A stretch of 64,000 bases of DNA, taken from NCBI GenBank assembly GCA_951799445.1, contig OX637292.1:18665296-18729295 (forward strand). Reading direction: 5' to 3'. Below are positions 43,111 to 55,845 of this stretch, piece after piece. The position numbers were made by a program, and so were the translations under genes. The notes under the pieces were generated by a model, which saw only the letters and a list, made by a program, of their open reading frames with translations, was not told the DNA's origin and made no database searches. The stretch is from Pseudisothecium myosuroides. Taxonomy: Eukaryota > Streptophyta > Bryopsida > Hypnales > Lembophyllaceae. Within the stretch, counting starts at the first letter, position 1. Each line of letters begins with the position of its first letter.

Positions 43111-44489
43111 CTATTCCAAGCATATATATGAGCCATAGAGACAGGGGCACAAGAGCGGGCAAGAATTGGAGAAATATGTGCATGACAAATCATAGGAATG
43201 CTTGTCACGCTTTAGGTTGTCATTATGAATGAAAGACGAAATAATTGGATGATATTTCTCTTGAATGAAAATGTGACGGATTTTGTGACGTGAGTCGTGA
43301 TAAGGGTTGTGACATTGTGTATTTAAAATAATAGATTAGAGATTTATGTGGAACTCTTTGTAAAGGTCTCCACCAATTGCTGGTTCCATTTAGACTTTGG
43401 AGCAAAGTTTGGTGTAGAGTTTTGGATACTTCTTGAACAATGTCTGCATTGTTTATTGTATATTTCTATAATTATTGCCTATTTCATTTGTTCATTTGGA
43501 ACATTGGAATGGTGTTGGTGTTTTTAGAGATAGTTCATAGAAGAAGAACATTCTTGTGGCGATTCTCTCAAAAGAATATGGTTAAATAAAGGAGTATGAA
43601 TGCTAGATGAATTGCCAACAAGATGTAATGTCTATGCCCTTTCGTCTTAAGAGGTGGCATTTTATTACCTTCTTAGTTATGTGAACTTATGTAAACTTAG
43701 CAGTCATGTGGCCAATTTGTAAATCTACTTCAATCTTTGCTTTTCAAATTAATCTCCAATTAGGCACTATACTAAATAGTAAAATTAGGTTGCCTCATAC
43801 TAATTTCTTGACATTTTACACTATATAAATATGTGCAATTACTATAGAAGGATGCAGTAATGTAGGAACTATGTGTGTTGTATGGGTTGGTGTACTAATT
43901 TATAGCTCAGGTTTAAAGACTGGCATGAGCCTCCATCTGTATAAGTAATGAGTCAAGAGGTAGCTTCTCTGGTGAAGGCAACCTAATTGTTATGGCAAAC
44001 CCAATTTCACTATTTAGTGTAGGCATTTTAGGCCTATTTTTGCTATTTTGGAGCTTGTCTTTTACAATTGCCAGTGTTGTAGCACAAGATTTTAACCTCT
44101 CATAGGATTAGGAAGCCTTGAATGGATCACAACCAAGGATTTTTTGTATTTTTGATTAGATCACATGGAGGATTTTTTTGTTTGACTTTACTTATATTTG
44201 GCCAACACATGTAGTGTCTTAGATTCTTGCAACGTACATAAATTTTGATTTTGTGTCAATTATGGTTTTCTACTTGAGTTAGGCAGTTGCTGCCTGTTTT
44301 GGGTGTATTGTGACAATGCACCCAAAAGAATTTTAAATTTAAAAAAAAATTATAAATTCGGCCCCTTCCCCCCCAAAAAAATTAATTTTTAAAATTTAAA
44401 ATTTTCATACCTCCCCCCCATCCCCTCTGCCTTCTTGTAATTTTCAGAAAGCAATGAAATTGACAAACAATACGGGACAAACAACATCC
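42542..44489. other. AT-rich intergenic DNA
   Basis: No gene recognised on either strand. Includes a TA microsatellite (43082-43110) preceded by an alternating CA/CG run (43050-43075). Confidence 0.5.
43050..43110. repeat. Compound dinucleotide microsatellite (CA/CG then TA)
   Basis: About 25 bp of alternating CA and CG (43050-43075) followed closely by about 29 bp of pure TA repeat (43082-43110). Alternating purine-pyrimidine throughout. Confidence 0.85.
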
Positions 44490-44494
44490 CGTAT

Positions 44495-44680
44495 CTTATA
44501 CTCGTATCCGTATCTTATACTTGTACCCATATCCTGTACTCATATTTGTATTCATATCCAATATTGTGCCGTATCTGCATCCGTATCCACATTCAATATT
44601 CACTATGTATTCATATACAATATTGTATCTATACCCAATATTCATTTTTGTATCCGTATCCGTATTGATATTTGGATGGC
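44495..44680. repeat. Degenerate hexamer array (TATCCG / TATTCA type)
   Basis: About 180 bp made of six-base steps such as cgtatc, cgtatc, ttatac, ttgtac, ccatatc, with ATATTC variants and an exact cgtatccgtat at both ends. It is open on both strands because of the period, which gives Tyr/Asn/Ile-rich shadow frames. A decayed minisatellite. Confidence 0.75.
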
Positions 44681-46523
44681 TCGGATTAAATCTCACAAAA
44701 TCAACAGCTTGTAATTTTTTGAGAAATCAACGGCAATTTCGAAGGTAAGCATTTAAAAAAAAAATCAACGACCTTAAAAATTTTGAGAGAGGGGGGAGAA
44801 ACTAATACAAACTAGGGTGGGCAGCCTCTTTTGGGTACGTTGTCATTCAAATTGGTCAATTCTAAACTATAATGTTTGGTTCTAAAGGACTTCAAAGTCT
44901 GTTTTAGTAGTTACTTTAGTAGTAGAAAATAATTCCAAAATGTTCATTTTTCTATCATTTATTCAATTCCTATCATTTTTCTTTCTTTTAATACATTTTG
45001 TTGCTTTTAATAAGACTTTTTGAATGACTTATTTTTACTTCTACAAATATAGAAGTTGCAATGTTTGGCCAAAAAATTTTACATTCTTCATATACAATCC
45101 TAAGATTGGATGCACTTCCAACACACTTCAAGTCAATATTTGCACAAATCAAGCTAGTAAATGCATACAAAATATGAAACTTGCAATACATTAAAACTAT
45201 GACATTTGTACGATTATTACATTTTATTTCTAGTGACAACTTTTAAGTTGAAATTGGTTTAGTCAATTTCTAGACTAACCCCTTGGATTTTTGTATTGAC
45301 ATAGAAGGGTTCACTTTGTCACCATAGGGTGCTTTTGAGGCACAACTATGATTGAAGTCATGACCAAAATGATGGAAGAAAGCTTAGCAAAAATGGTGGA
45401 ATGAAGCCATGACAAAAATAATAGAATTTCAAAGTGACATGACTAAAATTGGAGTCAATAGAGAATTAAGTATCTTTTCAATTTGAAGGAGTTGAAAAGT
45501 TGTTTTAGGATACCAATGGAATCTTTTTTTTGAACAAATGGTAAACCCATTGCATAAAAAAATCCGGACCAAGTACAAAATGGCCAAGTGTAAAGGCTGG
45601 ACTATGAAGACATAGTGAGCAAAAACAGAAGCAAAAAGAAGAAGAGCCTTAAGTGTACAAACAAGGGATAGGACCCCTTTTAATCCATCTAATTTGGTTG
45701 CTAAAACGAATGGCAAGAATAGGCAATTGAAGCCAAATACGATCAAACTTGAGCCAAATGGACTCAGAGTGTTGAGGACAAAGTTTGACAATGCTATAAG
45801 CCTTGATCTGGGCAGCTCGGCCAGAGTCAAGTAGGGAGTTCTAAAGGGCCCCTTGGGTGAAGTTTGGAGGCCACTGGGCTTGGGTGAGACCTTATTATTT
45901 CGAGAGATCTAAATCAACCAGAGGAAAGATCCTTGAAGTAATGACCAAATAGTCTTGAGGCGTATAGGCCTGCGGGGGAGTGTTGATCCAAAGATGCAGT
46001 GTGAAAGGCCAAATCAAAGATGAGGTCCCATCACTAGTTGAGCCCCACGCATGTGGTGCATAATTGATTGCGCATAATCCCAAATCTCTAGGGTTCATGG
46101 AATCTTTAAGGTTCAATTAATTTTTTTTTAAAAACCAAAAAAAATAAAAAATTTAAAAATAAAAAATACAAGGTTTTTGATGCAACCAATGGGGTCCACA
46201 TCTTAGGGGGTATTGACAAACATTATGCCCAACATTGGCTATTGGTTACTATATACCTCCAAAGTCTAGCATAATGAGTTCACACTTACCAAGATGAACT
46301 TTATAGTTGACATGTGATTTCCTCTCTAAAATTTTTAAAAAAAATTCAATAATAAATAGTCAACATACAAAGAGTAAGAATTTTGCAGCTTATTCATATG
46401 GTCATAAATCCATCCTTTCAAGGTTAAACTTTGACTTTTCATCTTGTAACATCGCAAAAGACAAAAAATTTATGAAGAATCACTTTCAACATTTTTGTAG
46501 AAATGCTCATGCTCACACTCATG
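44681..46523. other. Intergenic DNA; possible LINE 3' remnant
   Basis: No intact gene. On the minus strand 'atgcaatgggtttacc' near 45550 resembles the tail region of plant LINE reverse-transcriptase copies, but the upstream frame (45429-45830) has no recognisable reverse-transcriptase motif. Weak. Confidence 0.3.
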
Positions 46524-47278
46524 GGTCATTGCAAGAAAGACCATTCAAAAAGCGTAGCGTTTTCCACAGTACTCATTTTTTTTCTTACGGGAGGGCTTTA
46601 TAATTAGAAAATCAATTTTTAAAAAATGTCAAAAAAAAACATTTAATGTATACACCTTTAAAAAGAAGGTACCCTAGGAAGGAAAAGCATAGAAAAATTC
46701 TCAAAGTAGGAGAACTAGAAAAGTGCAAAATCTCAAAAAAATGGATACTTGCACTGTAATTTCACATTTTAATTTGTAAAAATTTAATTTTTTTATTTTA
46801 AAACAACTAAAAATTGATCATTTGGGAATAGTTCATAGTGATGAGATTTCACCAAAATATTGATCTTAGAACCATCTTTATTGTTCAAAAATTGCCTGCA
46901 ATGGAAGTGCTGTTTGCACTCATGAGGAAGACACAAAATAATATATTTTTAGATTTCCTTCGGTCGAAATATGCTTTTCTACTATGCAAATAGACTATAA
47001 AAATTTCAGCTCTAGATCATTAAATTTGGGGACTCCAAATGTAGTAAAAAACCCTAAATCTTACATTGTGACAAATTAACAAAAATGATTTTTAAATATA
47101 AAATGATTTTTTTAATTTCTAAAAAATAAGGGATCTAATTATTCTAAAGTTTGGTATCTCCAATAAAACTTTCATGTTCAATGGACTTTTGTTTCAAAAG
47201 TTATAGCGGATGACAAGAGAGTCACTCGCTCCGACGCTCCGTGATTAGTAAATAGGACCAGTCTTTCTTGCAATGACC
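46524..47278 (+). mobile_element. GGTCATTG-ended DNA element, copy 1
   Basis: 755 bp with inverted ends GGTCATTGCAAGAAAG and CTTTCTTGCAATGACC (16 bp perfect). It matches 52844-53544 in inverted orientation through its length ('gtagcgttttccacagta', 'ttttagatttcctt', 'taaaaccctaaatcttacattgtgac' type blocks). No coding. No clear target duplication. Confidence 0.8.
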
Positions 47279-47406
47279 TTCATCTAATGAATGGATAATT
47301 GCATGGCTAATAATGACTGGAATAGGCCCATCGTTTTAAGATTAAACCAGCATAAATTAAGAGCTTGAATTCTAACCTTGAACAAACGAATAAAGTCTAT
47401 ACTGAA

Positions 47407-47566
47407 CTTTAAGTCTTAAAGTTAGCATGAATAAAGAGAATAAAATCCAACACCAATTGAAAACCAAGGTTCATGAATATAATTCTACTTTAATAGCAAA
47501 TCACATGACCAATATTGTAGATGAAGGTACACAAAGCATATACTGCTCTATACATTAGAGTTGCAT
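47407..47566 (+). repeat. 160-bp direct repeat, copy 1 (partner 58644-58803)
   Basis: Near-identical over 160 bp to 58644-58803, same orientation, with about ten differences by eye. Non-coding; the termini are not inverted. May be a fragment of a larger dispersed element. Confidence 0.85.
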
Positions 47567-49480
47567 CATGTTGTTCAACTTTAGGATTTGCATGCCTTCA
47601 TTTTAGGACTCCATTTGCACCATTGATAGAGAATTGTTTGACATTTAATGGGAGTACCTATGGCTTTCAATAGCACTATACATATTACCGTATGAGCTTT
47701 AGAAAATTGTGTCTAATTTAGTTTTAGGTCTAAAAATTATGAATCAAATTGTGATGGATGTGTCATCCTCTCTTCTTTCCTTGAAAATTTGTTAGGAAAT
47801 GTTTTGATTCGTATAGAAAAAAAATTTAAGCCAATATGCTCATAAATGGGCCCCTCCTATGTTGTAGTGTAGAGTTTAGTCCTTAAAGGATACGGCATTA
47901 CGGCCCCCTTCATTAGAAAAAAATTCAAGCCATGGGGAGGGCTACTTTCTTGCAAGAAAATGTGCAATTATAGGAATTATTAGCCCAAATTTTCATACAG
48001 GGAATCCGGCCAATGAAAGTTAGCCGCCATGCCCCATCAGATTTTCCAATAAAATTTATTATTATTATTAAAAATAAGAAAAAAATATTTCATTATATTT
48101 GCACATCTGCAGAAACTGGAATGACCCTCCATAGGGCCCAATTTTTTTGTAATGTCACCAAGGTAGTCATCAAATTGCTCCTAATATGGGACCAATGGGT
48201 GCATTCTTTATTTCTACAGTGAACAATGAAGTCATCCACTGGACAATTTTTGTCCTCAGTGTCCTTCAAGGGTTAACTGCAAACTATGGTCTGGTGATGT
48301 TATTCTGGATTATAACATCCTCGTTTGAAATTGCATACAATAGTTCATACATGAAATTGTCACTCCAGCAAAATTTGTTCTCTCCCTATCCCAAAAATTA
48401 GTCTCAAATATGTTCGTGTTGAAATGTTAAAACTGACTCGTATAGAGTAATTTGCATCAGTCTTGCAAACAGGTTCAAGGAAAACTCAACGCAAGACAGT
48501 TTCCTTTTGCAAGACCGGCAGAAGGAGCAAAGACCAACATTTAAGTTGTCCAACCACCGGTCTTGCAGCAATTATAGACACTCAATTTATATCGGAGAAG
48601 GATTCCGCGCTGGTGCTGTGATTTACGCTCATTTTGAAGATTATAGAATAACGAATGCATTTGAGCCTTAACTGATACATTCTGAAATCAAAAAATTTAC
48701 GAGACTTGTTGCTTGCTATGGAGTTAGGAAGCTGCTCTAAAACCTTTCACTACTGATAAAGTGGCCATCTTAATATCGCAATTATTCACATGCTACTTGT
48801 CACGTCCTTAACAAAGCTTTGTAACAAAAGCGTGCTAACAAAATTCTGGAACCTCCTTTTCACCGTCAACAATGGAAACTACTTAAATGTTTATTCAGGC
48901 AATACTAGCTAAGTGCAATTAGCTTGCTGCTTGTGTACAAAGGGTAATTTCCACTGGTGCAAGAGCAAAAGAAAATATACTAAATAAAGCGTCACTGACG
49001 AAGTTTAATCGTCAGTGCAATTTTCGCAAACCTCATATCAAGGATTACAAAAATTGACAAAACTCTACGGCTTTGGCATGTTACAGACAGACTCGCATAC
49101 AAATGCAGACGAGGGCTACAAAAGTCTCCAGCTCCGTGCAGATGAAAGTTACATTTCATTTAAAGAACGACAATTGATGATTTCACTGTGCGGCACGCAT
49201 TATAAGAAACGTATGATACTAGGCAATCTAGAAGCGTAGCACAGAAGTCTTCCAACAGGCATATTATACACTGTGCTCAAGTTGTATATATATATATAAA
49301 GCCAAAGAGGCGCAAACAACGTCTCACACGTATAATACGTGCATATCAAACACACTGTAACTGTACATTGCAAACACGATCGACGTCATCATTTACACCC
49401 CCAACTGGTGCAAACATCCTAGCTACACCCTGAACTGTGCAGATAGATACTAACAAAGTGTAACTTGGATGCAAGTTTGT
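47567..49480. other. Intergenic DNA and 3' flank of the Em-like gene
   Basis: No gene recognised. From about 48850 the composition becomes more even, consistent with the 3'-UTR of the Em-like gene on the minus strand. Confidence 0.45.
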
Positions 49481-50221
49481 TTAAGTAGTGAACTTGGATT
49501 CGTCGATCGGACGATCAGCAAATTCCGCAGCCTCACCACCAGACATGTCAGCAGTGGCAGAGCCACCCTTCTTGCCCATCTCCACGTACCCCTCGTGCCC
49601 CAGCTGCTCAGCACGAGTCTGACCGCCCTTGCTCCGTCCTGTATTGGCACACGCATCAATCATACTGCACACACAGAATTCTTCAATGTCCTCCACAATG
49701 CACACGAGAACACGAGGCTAACTCCGTAACAGGCACGATCGACACTTTTGCACAGAAGAGTACCAGCCAGCTAGCCACAGGAATCGAAAGAGCTTGTTAG
49801 CTCTATCTATTTTTTCGCACATGCAATTGCAACCTCGAAGGATTGATACTGAGAGCGGAAACAAAGGGCATTCTCAACTTCCACTCCATGGATCCGATGG
49901 GAACAGAAGCTGCGTTTAGAGGAACAGATATTACACGGAACTGAGAATAAAGTACTGGTACGATCGGACAAGCTCATCATCAGACCATCTCGTACCCAAG
50001 TACTCATTAAAAATCTCACGACCACAAACATACAATGACGACATTGCATCAAGAAACACAAGGGACTATGACTTTGGAAGACTGCACGGTAATGTATGAA
50101 CGCAGAAATACATACCCTCAGCAAGATGCTGCTGCGCTTCCACGCTCAAGCCGCCCGTTCCTCCAGGCACCACAGTCTCGCCTGCTGCAGCCCGGGCGTC
50201 CAAGTCCTTCGCTCCAGACAT
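49481..50221 (-). CDS. Em-like group 1 LEA protein (87 aa)
   Basis: Small, very hydrophilic late-embryogenesis-abundant protein (LEA_5 / Em family) that protects cell contents during desiccation; in seed plants it is ABA-induced through ABI3 and ABI5. Two exons on the minus strand: 50221-50116 and 49638-49481, phase 1 (GAGG^gtatgt; atacag^GACGG). It carries [25 protein letters not shown], then across the splice [17 protein letters not shown] and [11 protein letters not shown], the hallmark of the family, and ends PIDESKFTT. One copy of the 20-residue Em repeat. The in-frame ATG nine codons upstream encodes SLSLHPIT, unlike the family, so the inner ATG is preferred. Confidence 0.95.
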
Positions 50222-50379
50222 GGTGATGGGATGTAAGCTTAGTGACAATAAAACACTACACTAGAAAGCAAGCTCTGCTTCTGTCAACAACAAAGAAATA
50301 AGCTTCCACGAGTATGACACGCAACTTGGAAAGTGTTGGAATAGAATGTGATGTGATCGATCAGCTGGTCGTCTCGATC

Positions 50380-50385
50380 TTTATA
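50380..50385 (-). promoter_or_regulatory. Probable TATA box of the Em-like gene
   Basis: TATAAA on the minus strand (aactataaagatcg), 160 bp upstream of the start codon, a usual spacing for a short leader. A GCGTGTCA phrase (like the CE3 coupling element of ABA promoters) lies about 60 bp downstream of it. Confidence 0.45.
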
Positions 50386-50433
50386 GTTGCTGGGTGCCGC
50401 GCCTTGAATATACTGTATAGTAGTCGCCTTGAC

Positions 50434-50575
50434 TAAGGTAGGAATACCATAAACGGTCAGTGGTTCTAAAATGGTTACGATGTACTCTATAGCTACATTT
50501 ATGTCTCAAAGTGACAAGTGTATGTACATCATAACCATTTAAGAACCACTAACCATTTATGGTATTTCTACCTTA
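50434..50575. mobile_element. Foldback MITE of the TAAGGTAG type in the Em promoter
   Basis: 142 bp, almost all palindrome: arms of about 52 bp begin TAAGGTAGGAATACCATAAA and end in its near reverse complement. The TIR shares the first nine bases with the other TAAGGTAG elements. It starts about 50 bp upstream of the probable TATA box. Confidence 0.85.
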
Positions 50576-50614
50576 CATTAGTATTCCATTCATCCATACT
50601 CGATGTTGGTGTGG

Positions 50615-50767
50615 TGCATGTCCTGCATCTATCGACGGGTGTACAAGCTTCTGCTCCAAGCTGGGCACTGCCAGATTAAGTAAGACAGTTCCGTAGTTAG
50701 GCAACTGGTTTAGTCCGGCTCTTCCCACTTGTCGTGCATGAGGAATCGCACGTTTGGGTCCAACGTG
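50615..50767 (-). promoter_or_regulatory. RY and ACGTG motif cluster upstream of the Em-like gene
   Basis: Two RY motifs (CATGCA on the minus strand, 50615-50620 and 50735-50740) and two ACGTG cores (50749-50753, 50763-50767) lie on the far side of the foldback MITE, 400-550 bp upstream of the start. These are the known elements for ABI3- and ABI5-type control of Em genes, but such short motifs also occur by chance. Confidence 0.3.
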
Positions 50768-52843
50768 TTTGGTAATTGCGCCGCACTTCTGTTTTTTGGG
50801 GGCAACATAGGAATCGGAATTTCATCGCTCAGGTCTGCCATTCTCTGGAGATTAAGTTATGGTGCGCCATTGATTTTCGAAAGAGAGGAGATTTGCATCT
50901 CCCAGATCTGTACCTTAGCTTGGCGTGATAAGGTAGGGGGCTCAGAAATGGAGCATCTAAGGGCTGGTCCGCCTTTTTCATGTATTTCCTTGGACGGGAG
51001 TATTTTTAGCTCATTATTCAAACATAGAGAAATTGATGAAGAACCTAACCCAAGTGGTTTTGTAATTTTTTCGAGCATTTTTGATTACTTATGAATTTTC
51101 AAACGAGTTGGGTCGTAGGTCCCTATTTGTGACCCTAGGTCTTTCATAGACGAATCACTTGCAATTCTAAATAAAAATGGGGAAAGCAAAGAGAATGATC
51201 TTGGCTCTTGCAATTGATAATGCTTTTTTCCTTGATTCATTCAATGACTATACTAGTCAATTTTAGAACCAACTCATGTCCATTTCACAGCTTGGCATGA
51301 TACTATCATCGCAGCCATGGCATACAAGATTCACATTCTTTCCTTCCTTTACAGTTGTAGTGAAGATAGACAAAATATCATTAGCCAAGAGTTTCTCAAC
51401 ACTTGTTGTTTTGCTCAGGTGTCTTCACCATCCTAGATGGCACTTATCTCTCAACCTCCCACCGAGGCTGAACCGTCTGCGTGAGCCGCACTAGTTGTAC
51501 TCCTTTCTCTCTTTAATGGCCACCATTCTTTTAAAAAAGAAACGGAATTTCATTGCAAAGGGGGAAGAATACAAACCACCAGACGCAGGTGGCCTGGTGG
51601 AAGAGAAAAGCAAAGACCACAAGACCGACAACAGGAACAAACCCGACCAAGTGCCGCACTTCGATTTCAATGTGCTTGCTAGTGCAGTTGGTCGCCTTGG
51701 CCATGTGAGTCATTTGGCTGTGTTGAAGTAGTAGTTAACTCAGAGTTAGAATAGTAATTAACCCAACTACTTCTATCCAGATGACTGTACTCCCAATGCT
51801 ACTACGGGATGACAAACAGTGGATGATTAAAAAAATAGAACGATCTACTAGTCACCTTGTATAATTAGACACCTAGTCTGAATATATATATACTATCATC
51901 TTCTCCGGATGTGGAGTAGAGGTATTCTCTTGTTTATATTTGTGTTGATTGTTATGCTTAGAGCTTGTGCCTTCACCACAATTTGTGCCTTCACCACACG
52001 TTAGTTGTTACTTTTATCTCTCTGTCACAACAGGCTGCATTGCTCACATGGACGCTAGCTACACTTTGCAGGGAGGAGATGGTCCAACAGGGTGAGAACT
52101 GAAGGGTAACTTGGAGCGTATAAAATGATGTCAGGAGAGAGAGATTATGCTGCAGAAGCCACTGTGAAACTGAATTTTGGGGAGGTAAAACATCTTGAAA
52201 TATTTTTTAGTTAATTTTCCTTGAAAGACAAGAGAAAATGGCATCTAACCCAAGTTGTTTCATATTTTTTGAAGCTTTATGGAATTAGTTATGAAATTTT
52301 GAAGTTGAAATACCATAGGGCTCTATAAGCGACCACCTCCTAGAATGTACATTGTTTGTACATTTTGGTAAATTGAAGAAAGAAAAGTGTACCTCTGTGG
52401 CATGTTCGGTTCAAAATGCCCTGTCGGAGTTCGAGCCTCCTACCTTATAACCATCAAAATAAGCAATTCAACATAGTTGGAGGCACCTTTTTCTAGAAAA
52501 AAATACTTGCTTAGTATTAGCAATTGAAAATCATGAATTTTCAAAAATTAAAATTAAAATGTTTGGATATGATTTGTAATTTCTTTGAATTTTCAAAGTG
52601 AAAGCTCCATAGGCCAATGAAACCGTCATATAGGTGGATGTAAAACTGAAATTTTGAAACAATGAGTAACCCACCAGTCACGGTTAAGTACGGGGATAGT
52701 TTAATGACTCATGGGGGGACAATTTAATGACTCATGGGGGGACAATTTAATGGAAGTCTATTGTGCAAGAATGGGTGTAAGGACGGTTTGGGGTGTTTCT
52801 ACCTTAGAAATGAAAATTAACCCTTGAAACGACCGGAACGTCA
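50768..52843. other. Intergenic DNA
   Basis: Open frames at 50729-51094 and 51495-51731 show no recognisable family. Minus-strand 'tgcaatgaaattccg' near 51550 resembles a LINE tail, as at 45550, without upstream reverse-transcriptase motifs. A TAAGGTAG-like end lies at 52798-52806 with no partner found. Confidence 0.4.
52701..52753 (+). repeat. 23-bp tandem repeat, 2.3 copies
   Basis: TTAATGACTCATGGGGGGAC followed by AAT is repeated exactly at 52701 and 52724, with a partial third copy at 52747. Confidence 0.9.
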
Positions 52844-53544
52844 GGTCATTGTAAGAAAGGCCGGTCCTATTTGCTAGTCATGGAGTGAGTGACTCTCATG
52901 TCATCTGCTCTAACTTTTGAAGCAAAAGTCCAATGAACATGAAAGTTTTATTGGAGATACCTAACTTGATGGTTATCAGATCCCTTACTTCTTAGAAATT
53001 AAAAAAAATCATTTTATATTTAAAAATCATTTTTGTTAATTTGTCACAATGTAAGATTTAGGGTTTTTACTACATTTGAAGTTTCCAAATTTAATGATTT
53101 GGAGCTGAAATTTTCATGGTCTATTTGCATAGTAGAAAAATATATTCCTACCAAAGGAAATCTAAAAATATATTATTTTGAATCCTCCACATGAGTGCAA
53201 ACAACACTCCCATTGCACGCAATTTCTGAACAATGAAGATGGTTCTAAGATCAATCTTTTGGTGAAATCTCATCATTATGAACTACTTCCAAATGGCCAA
53301 TGTTTATTTTTTTTTTTAATTTTTTTTTCTATATTTTACAAATTAAAATGTGAAATTACAGGGCAAGTATCCATTTTCTTGAGATTTTGCACTTTTCTAC
53401 TTCTCCTACTTAGAGAATTTTTCTATGCTTTTCCTTCCTAGGATACCGTCTTCTTAATGGTGTATACATTAATCCCCTCTTGAAAGAAAAAATGTGTACT
53501 GTGGAAAACGCTACACTTTTTGAACGCCCTTTCTTGCAATGACC
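52844..53544 (-). mobile_element. GGTCATTG-ended DNA element, copy 2 (inverted)
   Basis: 701 bp, GGTCATTGTAAGAAAG at the left and CTTTCTTGCAATGACC at the right. Inverted relative to 46524-47278 and about 45 bp shorter near one end. Non-coding. Confidence 0.8.
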
Positions 53545-54102
53545 CCATCCTTAATCCTTAAAGGTATAGAGTCCTCTTTAGAATTGACAATTTGGGAAAG
53601 ATCATCATAAAGTATTATTTGGAAGAATATTTTGGAACTGATATACAAATAAAAGTTGTAGATTTTGAGTTTTAGACTCCATCCATACAGTTAGATTCAC
53701 CAATGCTATCACCAATATTTTTTTATAAATTTTGAAAGGAAAATTTCAAAATTCCTTCTAAATTCAATTACAAAACAAATATTGGAATACATTTGAAATG
53801 AGGTTCTCTTGACATGGTGAATTTTAAAAAAAATTGAGCCCTTGAAATCCATTACCTCATTTTTGCAAATCTAGTTTTGAACTAAAGCCAATGCAATTTT
53901 AGCTTGGTCAACCACTTGACATACTTCCACATTTGTAAATTTTGAAGATTATGTATTCTTGTAACATTAAATCCCACCATCAAATAGGACAACAATTTGA
54001 CAAAGTACCTTCACAAATTTTAATGACTTTCATCCAAGCAATAATAAAAAAGAAAGAAGAATATGAATATGTTTGTGGTTTAGAAATTGGATGTCGGAGC
54101 AC
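53545..54102. other. AT-rich spacer
   Basis: Nothing recognised. Confidence 0.5.
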
Positions 54103-55088
54103 TTAACCCTTCATTGCCTAAGGTCCAAACATGCTTAAAAGCATCCTGCCTTTGCAAGTGTTAAAAGTCTAAATTTCAGTAAGGTATGAAAATCTCAACC
54201 GTACAATCTTGTTGTGCGCATGTTGTAGATGGTGTGGAACAAATTTGGGGTCATTTGACCGTATAGATTGAAAGATTATAATGTTTTAGTGTTGGAAAAA
54301 GGTGCTGAAATTTTCTTAAAAACACATTTGGAGGTGAATTTCGATTTCTAAACCTACTCAAATGAAAAAACATCAAACTGCCAAGTGATTCAAAAACAGA
54401 ATGTAAACTCTTTGTTGAAAAAAAATATCATTCAAACGACTCATTGTGTTTGCAAAATGCATTTGAAATGTTAAAAAACAGTGAAAAAAGTAGCAAAAAA
54501 TCACATCTATGGCTGAACCTCCTTCTACTAAAATGCTTCTCAGTCGCTCATAACTTCTTGTGTCAATATGAAATTTTAAACACAAAAACTAGAAGGAGGT
54601 TCTTTTGCGCAACTTTTACAACAAAAATTATTGAAAACGGACCATGTATAAAGACATTATGAGCCGCCGAAGTTCACTATAATACAAAAATGTCTGGATT
54701 TTGAACTTCGAAATGCTCTCAAACATTCAAAATAGCTTTGATTGACATGAAAATTTTACGTCAATAACTAGATCTTAAGGAAACAAAACCCAACAAATTT
54801 TATTGAAAATGAACATTTGATGAAAAAGATACAAGCCCCCAAAGTTGCAGCCATGACAATGCAGTGTGCTAAATTCAAATTGAACCTGTGAACTTCGAAT
54901 GGCTTTCACAAACTCAATTCGTCTTGGATTGATCTGAAAATTTTACCACACAAACTAGACTAGTATGCGCAACTTTTACAACAAGTTTTATTAAATTTGG
55001 ACATCAGATACAAAAGTTAGAGCACTTCTAATTGGATTGTTACAGTGTGTGGGGACACTTTTTGTCCCCTTCGGCGATGAAGGGTTAA
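54103..55088 (+). mobile_element. piggyBac-like MITE (copy G)
   Basis: 986 bp, TTAA-CCCTTCATTGCC at the left, GGCGATGAAGGG-TTAA at the right. Same subfamily and orientation as 17676-18649. Only three bases separate it from the next TTAA element. Confidence 0.8.
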
Positions 55089-55091
55089 AGA

Positions 55092-55845
55092 TTAACCCCT
55101 AAATGCCCAAGACCTTCAATGAGCTTCCTGGAATTTTATCTAAATTGAATAGAAAATTAAACCAACATCACAAGAAAATCATATTGCATTCCTAGTGTGA
55201 ATTCCCAGTGAGTCTCACATTTCCCATGTGTTCGGGAACGCAATATGAGCTCCCTATGCATTTTGATAAGTTTTATTAGTTTTTTTATATTTGTAACCAC
55301 ACAAATTGAAATTAGACCTGCCATAGATCACATAGAAAAAAAACAAAAAACAATATCATTTATGAATTGAAAGATTATAATGTTGATCATAAGGGTGTTA
55401 AAACTATGAAGTGAATTGAAGTCTTTCAATCCTCTTTTCACATGTAAAAATCTAAAAAATTGGTCACCAAAAAAACATGAGATTCAAAGGCACAACATAC
55501 ACTCATAACTCCAATCAATTGACGACTTCTCAAAATCTACTATACAATTTGTTTAAATAAATTTCTAATGTGATTATTTCTTTAGGATCTAGTGTATTCG
55601 AGGCTCATTTCCAAGAGCCCTCAACACTAAAAAATCAAGATTGGCAATGGACACCGTTGCACAATATCTTGAATAGAAAAATCATAATCATTCATTTTCA
55701 AATTCGAATTTTTGATGCTAAATCTAAACTCCTAAAAGATTTTTCAAAAATATAAACTACTAAACATAATAATTTGGTTAGGTTTAATTTAATTTCAAAG
55801 TATTGTTGACTTCTGAATTTGGCGCCTCTGGCATTTAGCAATTAA
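55092..55845 (-). mobile_element. piggyBac-like MITE (copy H)
   Basis: 754 bp, TTAA-CCCCTAAATGCCC at the left, CTGGCATTTAGCAA-TTAA at the right (the right end has lost its GGG). Inverted relative of 27282-27932. Confidence 0.7.

Noticed and set aside
45429..45830. Possible LINE reverse-transcriptase tail on the minus strand
   Set aside because: Only the 3' phrase is suggestive; no catalytic motif (YxDD) or zinc-binding domain could be found upstream.
50729..51094. A 121-codon plus-strand frame
   Set aside because: No homology recognised and it overlaps the upstream region of the Em-like gene; not enough to call a gene.
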